DNA from: a virus
Reading direction: 5' to 3' (one strand)
DNA length: 64,000 nt
IMG/VR virus record: IMGVR_UViG_3300037294_000266
Coordinates: 124,001 to 188,000 of that record
Shown here: in pieces, positions 17,777-26,599 of the stretch
Position numbering within the stretch: the first letter of the stretch is position 1
How the letters are laid out: each line of letters begins with the position of its first letter
Made by a program: the position numbers and the translations under genes
The notes under the pieces: generated by a model
Told to the model about the DNA's origin: nothing
The model's input: only the letters and a program-made list of their open reading frames with translations
Databases searched by the model: none

Positions 17777-19114
17777 TTAGAACGAAGTACGCCCGTGGCC
17801 AGAACCGAACGGACGACTGTCGCGGCCACGGCCGCCACGATCATCACGACGGAAATCACGCTCGCTGAAACGAGAACTGCGCTCTTCACGATCGCGATCA
17901 CGACCTAGTCCGAGATCGAACCGAGGCCCGCTATCACGTTCACTGAAGCGGCCGCCACGCCCACCACGGTCATCGCGATCACGCCCACGACCAAAACGAC
18001 TGTCACGATCTTCATCGCGATCACGCCCACGGGAGTTACCGAGGAAATCGTCAAGGGACTTACCTTCACGACGAGGAGCATCGCCACGCACTGTTGTTAC
18101 AGGCGCTTTGGCGTCATCGTCCCACGGCAGATCGATCTTTTCTTCACGGGCGTTACGAGTAGCTGCTTGCTCACGTACCGGCGGCGCAATGCGCGTTGCC
18201 AGTTTATCAGCCACACGCTCACGTTCTTTCTTGGTGCTGACGATGATCTCGCCTTCGTTGCCTTCCTGAGGCGGTACCTTCTTGCGCAGGTCACCTAGAT
18301 CGTCCATTGCTTCATACCAGCTCAGGTCGATCTGTAGTTCTTCGTAGAAGTCGTTACCCAGAAGCTTCTTGTGCTTCTTGGCCACGCCATTCAAACGAGT
18401 CGCTACATTGTAGAAACCAGACATCAACGCATGGAAGTACGGAGCTGTCAGGTTCTTACTGCCGAAGTCGTACGACGCACGTTCTTCATCATTGCCCAGA
18501 ATTACTTCGAACAATGCAATCAGATTGGCACGAGCTTTCTTCGATGGGTATTTGACGCCCAGGAGATCTTTATCATTTTCCAGCAGGGCGTCCATGACAG
18601 GGAAGCTGAACTTCACTGCACGACGAACGCCTTCGCCTTCTTCCGCTTTACGCAGACTTACCGAGACCAAACGCTTTTCAGGTTCAGCCCCGATCTTCAT
18701 GAGAACCTTCTTCAGGAAATCATAAGTCTTCTCGTCCATCTCACGCATAGCCTTGAGATATTCGGAGGAGCTGGCATCCAGTCGCTTGTGCTCGCTGTCT
18801 GTGGCAGCAACACGGCCCAATTCGGACAGCAGTGCCACAGCGTTGTAGGTCAGTTTGAACATGATCGTATCGCGCAAGGCTTTGATCATGTCGCTCTGGC
18901 CACGAGTGATGTTCTCGCTCAGCGGATGATACACGATGGTGCTATCGGAGCTTTCACGCAAGTGCTCCGATGTAGGCAGCACAACACGCTTCTTGCCAAT
19001 CATGAAAGGCTGGAGATTATCCTCACTGATTACGCGAGACAGATGACCGCTACCCGTCTCATCAATGATGCCTACCGAGTTGAGGACTCGGATGTTGAAC
19101 TCTTTAAGATCCAT
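17777..19114 (-). CDS. Unknown 445-residue protein with RGG/RD-rich disordered tail (phiKZ gp70 position)
   Basis: Residues 1 to about 290 form a helical, charged globular part of unknown family. After a linker (about 290-345) the last 100 residues are almost only Arg, Asp, Gly, Ser and Phe, with repeats such as GRGRDRDD, DRGGRGG, and RFSERD three times. Such RGG/RD tails commonly bind RNA and drive condensate formation in other proteins. Its position between the candidate import factor and the nvRNAP beta C gene matches phiKZ gp70. GGAGAG lies before the ATG and the stop is followed by a bidirectional terminator. Role in RNA handling or localisation within the phage nucleus is inference. Confidence 0.75.
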   Translation of the reverse strand: MDLKEFNIRVLNSVGIIDETGSGHLSRVISEDNLQPFMIGKKRVVLPTSEHLRESSDSTIVYHPLSENITRGQSDMIKALRDTIMFKLTYNAVALLSELGRVAATDSEHKRLDASSSEYLKAMREMDEKTYDFLKKVLMKIGAEPEKRLVSVSLRKAEEGEGVRRAVKFSFPVMDALLENDKDLLGVKYPSKKARANLIALFEVILGNDEERASYDFGSKNLTAPYFHALMSGFYNVATRLNGVAKKHKKLLGNDFYEELQIDLSWYEAMDDLGDLRKKVPPQEGNEGEIIVSTKKERERVADKLATRIAPPVREQAATRNAREEKIDLPWDDDAKAPVTTVRGDAPRREGKSLDDFLGNSRGRDRDEDRDSRFGRGRDRDDRGGRGGRFSERDSGPRFDLGLGRDRDREERSSRFSERDFRRDDRGGRGRDSRPFGSGHGRTSF

Positions 19115-19126
19115 GGATCTCTCCTA

Positions 19127-20626
19127 TTAAAAGTTATAACCAGTCATGGGTTTACCACGAACATCGACGATGCTGTCGTTGAACTCGTTCTTGGAAGAAC
19201 CAAACTCACCAACGATTTTTGCAATGGTCTCACCCATCGCCGTAACGTCGTCATTGTTGTTAGCAATGATTGGTGACACAAGTGAATCACAGAACACCGG
19301 GAAGACGAAGTCCGCTGGGTCTTCATCATCCAACTGCATGTCGATGTGAATGTCCACACCCAAGTCTGCCTTGATACGAAGATCATAACGGCAATCTTCC
19401 CATGGCAACATTTCGATGAACAGTTCTGTCTGAAGGCGTTGCTCCAGTGCAGACAATGCGCGTTCGTCGACTTTGTTACCAAGAAGCGGCAGGACGTTGG
19501 ACACCAGGATGATCGGCTGACCACCCAATGAGGTGTTGTTGGCTTCGAACTGGATGAACCCGATCTGGTGGAACGCCATGTAGCTAGGCAGGCCACGAGC
19601 CAGGATGTTTGCAGCGATGGTCGAGTTATCGCGACCACCCCAGCTCGAAGTGGAACGGAGATCGCGCTGAACATCTTGATCAAGGAAGTAGACCTTGACG
19701 TCATCCCAATGGAAATCAGGATTCAGCGCGGCCAGCTCACCGTAGGTGATGAACCCTTGTTCCAGGATGTTGGTTTCACGCGACAGTTCAGCAAGCGGAC
19801 GCCATGATACCAAGTTCTTTTCAGGGACTTGACGACGGGCATCGGTAATCACCTTGTTGGTGTCAATGTCCATGGCGTTGTAGTTTTCACCGTACTGCTC
19901 ACCATCGGTGGCTGTAGCCAGAGCGTTGATAGAGCGGTTCAGGTAACGGGTAGACGAGTCATTCCAACGAGTGGACATGCGCAGTTGCCGATCGGCGAAA
20001 CCGAAGCGACCGTCGATGAAGTTCTCGGTCGTGGCTTTACGTTCAAACGAACGCTGCATGACAGAAGAACCGCTCGAACGGAAGATGTCGCTAGGACGCA
20101 TGGTGACGGTGCCAGGCGCAGCACGTTCACGGGAGAAGTCCGGCATGGTCTGTGGAATGATCACGTGGTTGGAACTGCAGACACGAGTCTTCCAACCACC
20201 ACCGCCACGAACACCTGTGTTGTCGTACAACTGCTCGACTTCGGTAACCGAGTTAAAGTACAGAGCCATTTCGGATGGGAACTTAATCCCACGGAGGCCG
20301 TTATGGACTTCTGCGTTATCGGTATAGCCGGAGATTTCGAGCGTGGTGAAGACTGTGTTGGAACGACGGACTTCCACAGTCATGATAAACATGTAACGCT
20401 TCTCGTCCCAACCGTTGGCAATGATTGCTTTGCCACGCGATTCGGCTACAGGACGAATGATCCGCCCGGCAGTACCTGCCAGCGATGCTGGTGTCAGGTC
20501 AGTGCCTTGGTTGGTATCGTGACACAACTGATGAATAAGGTCGTCAGTTGCATCAGCACCGAATGGACGGAGTTGCATATCGCGATACGCAGGACGTTCA
20601 CGGAAAACGATATTGATGATCTTCAT
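19127..20626 (-). CDS. Candidate nucleus protein-import factor (phiKZ gp69, Imp1/PicA position)
   Basis: A 499-residue protein. No short motif identifies it; the assignment rests on synteny: it sits between the 517-residue gp68-like gene and the gp70-like gene, where phiKZ encodes gp69, reported as an essential factor for selective protein import into the phage nucleus (Imp1/PicA). The sequence has a Gly-rich turn (GVRGGGGW, near residue 140), a basic middle region, a hydrophobic core segment, and an acidic segment near residue 425. No membrane helix. Its ATG overlaps the upstream stop by four bases with GGGGAG ahead, and 12 nt separate it from the next gene, so it is part of the 17777-22176 operon started by the motif at 22213. 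Confidence 0.5.
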   Translation of the reverse strand: MKIINIVFRERPAYRDMQLRPFGADATDDLIHQLCHDTNQGTDLTPASLAGTAGRIIRPVAESRGKAIIANGWDEKRYMFIMTVEVRRSNTVFTTLEISGYTDNAEVHNGLRGIKFPSEMALYFNSVTEVEQLYDNTGVRGGGGWKTRVCSSNHVIIPQTMPDFSRERAAPGTVTMRPSDIFRSSGSSVMQRSFERKATTENFIDGRFGFADRQLRMSTRWNDSSTRYLNRSINALATATDGEQYGENYNAMDIDTNKVITDARRQVPEKNLVSWRPLAELSRETNILEQGFITYGELAALNPDFHWDDVKVYFLDQDVQRDLRSTSSWGGRDNSTIAANILARGLPSYMAFHQIGFIQFEANNTSLGGQPIILVSNVLPLLGNKVDERALSALEQRLQTELFIEMLPWEDCRYDLRIKADLGVDIHIDMQLDDEDPADFVFPVFCDSLVSPIIANNNDDVTAMGETIAKIVGEFGSSKNEFNDSIVDVRGKPMTGYNF

Positions 20627-22176
20627 TGCTTACTCCCCTGGGTGTTATTAACGTGGATGACCATGTCAGCCAGTTGTCGCTTGATATCGCCTGAGATATA
20701 GAAGTGCCCCATCTGCGGAAGCATTGGGATCCGTTCTACCAAATCACGCGGTGCATGTGGTTTCCAAGCACGGCCCGACATCCAATCAACCACTTGGTCG
20801 ATGGCAGTGACCGCAACGTTATTACGCTTACCCGGTTCGGAGCGCTTGGTTTCTTGACGATAATAGGGGTACTGAGCATCCAGTACTTCCAACTGTTGTT
20901 TTGTGATTTTGTTACGAGGTTCACTTGGCATGAACACATCACCATCATCACTCACGTACTCTTCTGCAGAGATCAGGACTGCAAGTTCATGGAACCCCCA
21001 GTGATCCAGCACGGCTTGTGCAATACCCATGAGACGGAAACCAGTCCGCTTCAAGAGGATCTCACGCGCCTCAGGAGAGATTGAACGAATCACCCAGTAA
21101 ATGATAGCCTTCTGGAAAGGTTCGATCGGACGCAATTCACGGCGAGAGCAGATGCTAATGCATTGTTGCACACGAGCCATCGGCACTTCACACAGTGTGC
21201 GCTTAAGGATGTTCTCAACACCCTCGCTGTACACTTCAATAACCTGCCGGTCACCTTCAGTGATCTCAGTTGTTTGCGCCATGTCATCCCAGACAGAGGA
21301 GTTATCCTCATCGCCTTTATCTAGGTTGCGATGACGCTTTGCTTGAACGACGCCTGTCACACTCTGGAAACGTCCGTCCATCCGTAGATGGGTAAACGTT
21401 ACGTAGTTAAACAAGCTGCGTGCAAGACTGTCTCGCTCAGACGTAGTAGACAACGGTCCGATTGAGATCTTACGTACCAGTGCCATTGCCATCAATAGCC
21501 GTGGTACTTCTTCAGAAGACAGTCCTGCCATGACCATGGTCATGGTGGTTTCTTTCTCCACCGATGCTTCAATGTACTCGTTCATGCGGATGTAAGGCGG
21601 CCATTCGCCAAGGCCTGCGAGTTCGATCAACTTGACCGCTTCGGATTCCTTGTACGCATTGCCATTGACACCAGTTACAGTCTGGACGTAAACCCCCCAT
21701 ACCGGAACCACGAAACGCAGACCCAGAGCCAAGGCCACCATGTCGATGTAATCCGAACGGATGTACGTACGCTCACGGTAGTTACGGCCACGGTCGCTGT
21801 ACTCTTCGAACTTCTCGCTGACATCAGCTGGGATGAGCAGGCGTGCATGTGCTACGTAGTTGCTCAGGACTTCGTAGGTAACGATTTGATAGATATCCTT
21901 AACCACCTGTTCAATTTCTGCACGTACGAAGTACGAAGAACGGAGGTCGTCGGTAGACAAGTAGTCGCGGACACGCTTATAGATTTCCCAGAGCTTGTTC
22001 TGACTGTCTTTAGGCAGCGTAGCGAGGAATTCATTAGTCTCTTTGAACAGCTCGTCACGATTGATGATAGCCGCCGAATGGTAGCTACCGGCAGAAAGGA
22101 TGATGGTCTCACCGAGATGCTCGACGCTGATCGCGGTGATACCTTTTCCTGACTTATCATGAACGTTTATTTGCAT
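20623..22176 (-). CDS. Candidate fifth subunit of the non-virion RNA polymerase (phiKZ gp68-type)
   Basis: A 517-residue protein, close to the length I recall for phiKZ gp68 (about 520), the subunit specific to the phiKZ nvRNAP and linked to promoter recognition. It lies upstream of the gp69-, gp70- and gp71-73-like genes in the same order as phiKZ. Sequence-level evidence is limited: mixed alpha/beta with basic segments (VVQAKRHRN around residue 280) and no zinc site. AAGGAT lies before the ATG. The promoter-like motif is 37 nt upstream. The alternative is an unrelated early protein of similar size. Confidence 0.5.
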   Translation of the reverse strand: MQINVHDKSGKGITAISVEHLGETIILSAGSYHSAAIINRDELFKETNEFLATLPKDSQNKLWEIYKRVRDYLSTDDLRSSYFVRAEIEQVVKDIYQIVTYEVLSNYVAHARLLIPADVSEKFEEYSDRGRNYRERTYIRSDYIDMVALALGLRFVVPVWGVYVQTVTGVNGNAYKESEAVKLIELAGLGEWPPYIRMNEYIEASVEKETTMTMVMAGLSSEEVPRLLMAMALVRKISIGPLSTTSERDSLARSLFNYVTFTHLRMDGRFQSVTGVVQAKRHRNLDKGDEDNSSVWDDMAQTTEITEGDRQVIEVYSEGVENILKRTLCEVPMARVQQCISICSRRELRPIEPFQKAIIYWVIRSISPEAREILLKRTGFRLMGIAQAVLDHWGFHELAVLISAEEYVSDDGDVFMPSEPRNKITKQQLEVLDAQYPYYRQETKRSEPGKRNNVAVTAIDQVVDWMSGRAWKPHAPRDLVERIPMLPQMGHFYISGDIKRQLADMVIHVNNTQGSKQ

Positions 22177-22212
22177 CGCAGGTTATCCTTGATGGTTACT
22201 GGATTCAATGAG

Positions 22213-22221
22213 ATAATGTAT
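22213..22221 (-). promoter_or_regulatory. Putative early promoter motif (AATACATTAT)
   Basis: Minus-strand TACATTAT core 37 nt upstream of the gp68-like gene and after the terminator at 22267-22296. An AT-rich CGATTTAA box lies 10-20 nt further upstream. Confidence 0.55.
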
Positions 22222-22266
22222 TGTCTTAAATCGTTTCAGTAAAAATACGGCAAGAGGGGATAAGGA

Positions 22267-22296
22267 CGACACAGAGCCCTAACGGACTCTGTGTCG
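22267..22296 (-). terminator. Terminator after the SSB-like gene
   Basis: A 10-bp stem CGACACAGAG/CTCTGTGTCG with two further possible pairs inside and a short loop. The downstream minus-strand sequence is moderately T-rich. Confidence 0.7.
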
Positions 22297-22317
22297 ATTC
22301 ATCACAGGGATGATTGG

Positions 22318-23106
22318 CTATAAAGGTACGTCGTCGTCGAAGTTGAAATTGTCGCCTTGGGAGGTCTGTGCACTTTGAGCGCCCTGGTTACTTTTCCAGT
22401 TGTTATTGCCGCCACCGCCGGAGTTGTTATTGCCACCCCAGTTGTTATTGCCGCCACCACCTTGCTGTTGCTGACCGCCACCGCGATTGCCCCAGTTGTT
22501 ATTGCCGCCTTGTTGCTGACCGCCACCGGAGTTACGATCCATCCAAGCAGGACGCTTGTAATGACGCTCGATGACTTTGCCCATGTACTCACGCATTACA
22601 TCGACCCAAGCCAGTGCGTAGAGGCGTGAAGCCACTGCAACACCCATGGCACCATTACCATCACGGAAATTGTGATAGGTGGTGTCGAGGAATGGGAATT
22701 CGATCAACGGACGGTTCTTACCTGCACTGATGCAGATCGAGACGACGCCTTCGTTGTTCTTTTCGATCTTGATGCTGCTCATGATCGATGGATTCGGGTC
22801 GCGCTTCTTATCTACGAAGCGGTGGCCTTTGTTGTCCATCATGATGATGCACGCTTCTTTGCTGGTTGCCACAGCTTCTACAGCACGCATGACTGCGAAG
22901 AAGGCATGATTGCTCAGCGCCGCTTCGATCTTGCCATGGTTTTTGTCGTTCGGGACTTTAGTCTTGACGACAAGACGGGGATTGTTTTCGTAGTAGGCTG
23001 GGCGCAGGGTAGGCTCGCCTTCCATACCGTCTTCTTTTTTGCCTTTAAGGGCCAGGGCCGGATCGTCGAGGATAGTTTCCGGTTTGGCGTTCTGGTCGTC
23101 ACTCAT
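22318..23106 (-). CDS. Candidate single-stranded DNA-binding protein with N/G/Q-rich linker
   Basis: Three parts are visible in 262 residues. Residues 1-45 are charged; 45-190 form a beta-rich folded domain of unknown family; from about 192 the chain is Gly/Asn/Gln-rich with three NNNW repeats; and the last residues are FNFDDDVPL. This ending is very close to the bacterial SSB tail (DFDDDIPF) that recruits replication partners, and the Gly/Gln/Asn linker is also SSB-like. I cannot confirm an OB fold. GGAG precedes the ATG. In a phage with its own replication compartment, an abundant SSB is expected. It may instead be another nucleic acid-binding protein that mimics the SSB tail. Confidence 0.6.
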   Translation of the reverse strand: MSDDQNAKPETILDDPALALKGKKEDGMEGEPTLRPAYYENNPRLVVKTKVPNDKNHGKIEAALSNHAFFAVMRAVEAVATSKEACIIMMDNKGHRFVDKKRDPNPSIMSSIKIEKNNEGVVSICISAGKNRPLIEFPFLDTTYHNFRDGNGAMGVAVASRLYALAWVDVMREYMGKVIERHYKRPAWMDRNSGGGQQQGGNNNWGNRGGGQQQQGGGGNNNWGGNNNSGGGGNNNWKSNQGAQSAQTSQGDNFNFDDDVPL

Positions 23107-23180
23107 TAAAGTGTCTCCGAAATAGCATTGATAAGTTTCCCAAACTATAGAGTCTGGTCTTTATTTTTTACCCTAGACAA

Positions 23181-24050
23181 TCAATTTTTCGAGTACAGGT
23201 TACGGATCAGTTTCTCCAGCTCTGGCTCACCGGCCTTCTGGATACAACTGATAATGTAGTCCTTTGTCGTTAACGTATTCCAACGGTTCTTAGTCGCTAT
23301 ATCGAGAAGAACTCTACGATACTTGATTGGGAAACCGGTGAACAAGTTACCGCCATCACCGAAGAACTGTATGGTCATCTGATCGAATGGGATGTTCGTC
23401 AGTTCCTTACCGCCCGTCAACTTGCTGTGCCACATTGCCTGGGACTTAACCGCGCCAGTGTGAGACTCTAGTAGTGTGAGTGCTGAAAAACTATACCGCT
23501 GGAGGAGATCAACCGCGTAGCTAGTGAGCATCAGGACTTTACGAGGATCTGGCTTCAGTTCCGTGTCAGTCTCGATGATTCTAATCTGCGGTTGTTGTTG
23601 CAACAACGTCTTCAATTCGAAAACAGTGTTCTCTTCACGCAATGCTGCCATTCTCTGTCGATCTGTATTAGCATTCTTCAGAATACCGAACGGATAACGC
23701 TTCGGAATGTCCCGGTAGTTGCAAAGATATACCTGGGTTTTAACTCGACCATTTGTCGCTGAAGCAATCGCTTGCTCAACAATGGTGATCTCGTTGATCA
23801 GGGTCGCTGCCATGTCTTCAGGGAACACTGATGGCAAATCGTCAGGCGCTATCGCGCCCACCAGATTACGAACCATGGTACGGAGGTTGATGTATACAAC
23901 GTCAACCCTGTTGATGATGGGCGATTGATCATGGTTATCTTCGAGGATGCCAAACGCACCCTCTAGAGCCAAACTGGTACCAATAGAAACGGGTATCTGC
24001 CCTGTATCTCTGGCAGATACCACTTCCAACGCCCGAGGATCAGTAATCAT
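23181..24050 (-). CDS. Unknown 289-residue protein
   Basis: Not recognised. A mixed alpha/beta protein with a basic C-terminus. TAGGAGG precedes the ATG. Only eight bases separate it from the phosphoesterase stop, so it is the last gene of a unit that includes 24059-25216 and 25182-25775. No terminator hairpin is obvious before the SSB-like gene, 74 bp downstream. Confidence 0.8.
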   Translation of the reverse strand: MITDPRALEVVSARDTGQIPVSIGTSLALEGAFGILEDNHDQSPIINRVDVVYINLRTMVRNLVGAIAPDDLPSVFPEDMAATLINEITIVEQAIASATNGRVKTQVYLCNYRDIPKRYPFGILKNANTDRQRMAALREENTVFELKTLLQQQPQIRIIETDTELKPDPRKVLMLTSYAVDLLQRYSFSALTLLESHTGAVKSQAMWHSKLTGGKELTNIPFDQMTIQFFGDGGNLFTGFPIKYRRVLLDIATKNRWNTLTTKDYIISCIQKAGEPELEKLIRNLYSKN

Positions 24051-24058
24051 ACGACCTC

Positions 24059-25216
24059 CTAGGCAGCGGTGTCCTTATACTTATCAAGCACAGCAAGTAC
24101 ATTCAATACCGATGGGTCTGAATCATCTCGGCCCTGCTTCTTCATCCGATCCAACACAAGGTGTGAGATGTTAGTCGGCGTGATACTGATAGGCTTTATG
24201 GTGCGCTGCTTATCTTGAACAAGCGATTGTTTCTCCTGCTCTTTCAATTCGTCCATGTGAGTGACGATACGGAATTGAGGGAAACGGTTACGTAGGTCTT
24301 TGATACCGTGCTGTACGGCACCGCCTCGAGCGATCATGAGCCTGAAATTGGAATTGTCAGGTTCGTTCTCATACTCGACCATCATTTCGATGGTTTCGTC
24401 AACAGACAGCGTACGACAGTCAAGGGTCTTATAAATCCGAGCGCCCGTGTTCTCAACAAACCAGTGGCGATTGCCTTTAGACGAGATAATAGCGCGGTAA
24501 TGGCCCTTAGCTGACTCTTCGCCCATGGAGAGTCTATCGAAAGACCCTTGGGCTAAAATCTTTCCGCCCTTCTCAGTGCGGATGTGAACATGCCCGATCC
24601 CGATGTAATGATTAACGATCGACATGTATTTATTACTGTCATGGTTCTTCACCGACTCGATTGGGAGCTGGTAATCAAACGAACCATGCATACAGCCTAC
24701 GTCTACGCTCTCAAGGCCGTGGATGGCCATCAGTTCGTTGACTTGCTTCCAAGTGACACTGGCGTCAGCATTCCACTCATCGGGCACATACAGTACACTG
24801 AGGCCGCCGTGCTTCTCAATGATCTCGATACTTAACGTATCTACATATTTAAGATCAGCAGGAGTACCCAGTGAATTGTTGACGTTGACGAATTGCTTTG
24901 ATTGGCGCCAGTCGTGGCTAGGCGTGCCTTCAAGGACACGCACCATGATGTTCCATTTGACGCAGGTTCGAAGAAGATCGGTAATCCAATCCTGTATTGC
25001 GTCTACCTCTACTTGAGGTAAGTTCATCAGGCGGTCAAATACATCACCGGCTAAGAACAAGATATCCAATTTACCCGTTTCAGCATTATCTGGGAAGGCT
25101 TTACGCAAATTCCCGATGATGTGGTAGGTGTCGGTGCGAGGATGCGCCAAGTGGATATCTGAGATGAACGCAATGCAGACATCACATTGGTTCCACGTCT
25201 TCTTGATCAAGCTCAT
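24059..25216 (-). CDS. Calcineurin-like metallophosphoesterase (SbcD/Mre11-like)
   Basis: All five metal-binding blocks are visible: SDIHL (D20, H22), AGDVFDR (D58, D61), EGTPSHD (97-102, in place of the usual GNH[ED]), CMHG (H177) and GHVH (208-211). This is the pattern of the SbcD/Mre11 group of nucleases and other DNA phosphoesterases. No Rad50/SbcC-like ATPase is next to it. The frame is open to 25240, but the ATG at 25216 has AAGGA at a good distance and is preferred; it overlaps the upstream gene by 35 bases. Role in DNA end processing during replication or recombination is likely. The C-terminal 170 residues are less conserved and may hold a partner-binding region. Confidence 0.8.
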   Translation of the reverse strand: MSLIKKTWNQCDVCIAFISDIHLAHPRTDTYHIIGNLRKAFPDNAETGKLDILFLAGDVFDRLMNLPQVEVDAIQDWITDLLRTCVKWNIMVRVLEGTPSHDWRQSKQFVNVNNSLGTPADLKYVDTLSIEIIEKHGGLSVLYVPDEWNADASVTWKQVNELMAIHGLESVDVGCMHGSFDYQLPIESVKNHDSNKYMSIVNHYIGIGHVHIRTEKGGKILAQGSFDRLSMGEESAKGHYRAIISSKGNRHWFVENTGARIYKTLDCRTLSVDETIEMMVEYENEPDNSNFRLMIARGGAVQHGIKDLRNRFPQFRIVTHMDELKEQEKQSLVQDKQRTIKPISITPTNISHLVLDRMKKQGRDDSDPSVLNVLAVLDKYKDTAA

Positions 25217-25775
25217 CGAAACTATTTCCTTGTATGCCAACAGCGCTCTCTGTTTTAGTCAAACCCAGAGCTCGTTCTACTTCAGAGGCATTCTCACCAA
25301 AGAGACGCTCGAGTGGAATGTTGTACCGGCGATAGATCTGTGCCCACATCAGCGAATAGACCATTGAGATAGCATCGTTCGGTGAGTAGTTAAGATGCAT
25401 GAGACGCTGGACAAACGAATCGATGACTGCTGCCGGATGGTTAGTACTGATCTCGGCTTCAAACTGTGCTGAGAGTTCACCTACATCACTGGCCGGAGTG
25501 GCAGTCATGGTACGAATAATCATCGGAGTTGGTGAGATGAGTGGCGGGATGGTGTAAAGGACTTTATTCTGGTCCTTATCACTTACCACATCAATCATCC
25601 GAAGCGGACTGCCTGCTGCTGCTACATAGATCTCGACAGGACGCTGCTTGGGGTTCTCAGGATCAGGGATCAAATGAGGAAGCAGGTGCTTGACGACTTC
25701 ACTTTCCCGTAGACGAGCATTGGAATTCTTATCCATCTCTTCCAGGGCTTCGAAATCCGAATCTGTAAGGGCCAT
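25182..25775 (-). CDS. Unknown 197-residue protein
   Basis: Not recognised. An acidic protein with a Pro-rich centre (IPPLISPTPM) and a C-terminal helix rich in Glu. AGGAGG precedes the ATG. It overlaps the phosphoesterase start, indicating coupled translation. It follows the terminator at 25790-25810. Confidence 0.75.
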   Translation of the reverse strand: MALTDSDFEALEEMDKNSNARLRESEVVKHLLPHLIPDPENPKQRPVEIYVAAAGSPLRMIDVVSDKDQNKVLYTIPPLISPTPMIIRTMTATPASDVGELSAQFEAEISTNHPAAVIDSFVQRLMHLNYSPNDAISMVYSLMWAQIYRRYNIPLERLFGENASEVERALGLTKTESAVGIQGNSFDELDQEDVEPM

Positions 25776-25789
25776 AATAGCCTCCTAAA

Positions 25790-25810
25790 CAGGGTGGGGG
25801 TGCCACCCTG
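25790..25810 (-). terminator. Terminator between unknown genes
   Basis: Eight-bp stem CAGGGTGG/CCACCCTG with a five-base loop, in the 47-bp gap between 25823-26584 and 25182-25775. Confidence 0.7.
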
Positions 25811-25822
25811 CTATGTAGTTGA

Positions 25823-26584
25823 TCAGTGAGTGGTCGCAGGAACGTCTACGCTCTTCACCACAGCCTGTGCTTCAGCAGCAATGGCCTCACGGTAGTCTTC
25901 AAGCGCAACGTCTTCGGTGATGAAGTAGAAGCGGCCTTGTTCAGCACCGTGGGACAGCAGCAGGTTACCGAAGGTGGTAACGAGTTGCTCACTACGCATT
26001 TGCTCAGGCAGACCTTCGCCGGTAACCCAAACGCCTTCCTTATCCAGCATTTCGATGTGGGCAAAGCCCTCTTCGGTCAGCTTGGCACGGATCACACAAC
26101 CGGGGATCATGGTGTCAACCACAACCAACTTAGGGGCACGGTTACGCGAGGACTTGGCTTTGTGCGCAATGGCATTGGCCGCCGCAATGAAGAAGCGCTG
26201 TGCCAGGGAATCGATCATGACCTCGTCTTTAAAGACCGCTTCGACGTGGGTGGCAGTCAGTTCGACAATGGTACGGTGCATGTGTTGGACTGCTTGGTTG
26301 TTGGCGACCAGCGCGGTCTCTAACGTGCTAATGCGGGCTTCCATCAGAGCAATGCGCCGCTCGGCCAGCAGTGCGGCTGATTCTGCACATTCTTCCAATG
26401 TAGGAATAGCCACGACAGCGTCAATCGTTTCAAGCATGACGGAACCTTGAACCACGTGCTTTACAACGTCGCCTACCAGCAATTTATCTGCTGTAGTGAG
26501 GCTACCATCTTCCAGTTCAAAAGCCGTGTCAGCTTCTACCAGTTTTACAGCGCCGTTGAGAGTGATGTTGAATTGCTTTGACAT
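25823..26584 (-). CDS. Unknown 253-residue protein
   Basis: Not recognised. Ala/Glu/Val-rich and likely helical, with a central coiled-coil-like stretch (about residues 70-120, heptad-like Leu/Ala/Val). GGAG precedes the ATG. GC content and codon use look higher than in the flanking genes, suggesting strong expression. It ends shortly before the terminator at 25790-25810. Confidence 0.75.
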   Translation of the reverse strand: MSKQFNITLNGAVKLVEADTAFELEDGSLTTADKLLVGDVVKHVVQGSVMLETIDAVVAIPTLEECAESAALLAERRIALMEARISTLETALVANNQAVQHMHRTIVELTATHVEAVFKDEVMIDSLAQRFFIAAANAIAHKAKSSRNRAPKLVVVDTMIPGCVIRAKLTEEGFAHIEMLDKEGVWVTGEGLPEQMRSEQLVTTFGNLLLSHGAEQGRFYFITEDVALEDYREAIAAEAQAVVKSVDVPATTH

Positions 26585-26599
26585 GTTGCACTCCAGTTG

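Noticed and set aside
17906-18060. Arg/Asp-rich repeat DNA near 18.0 kb as a non-coding repeat
   Set aside because: The frame is kept throughout and encodes the RGG/RD tail; repeats follow codons.
22357-22629. Tandem-repeat DNA of the 22.4-22.5 kb stretch as a CRISPR or iteron array
   Set aside because: The repeats are triplet-like and encode the Gly/Asn/Gln linker of the SSB-like protein; no regular spacer pattern exists.
23242-23256. TACATTAT-like site inside 23181-24050
   Set aside because: It lies inside coding sequence close to the stop codon, without a gene start at a suitable distance; probably chance.
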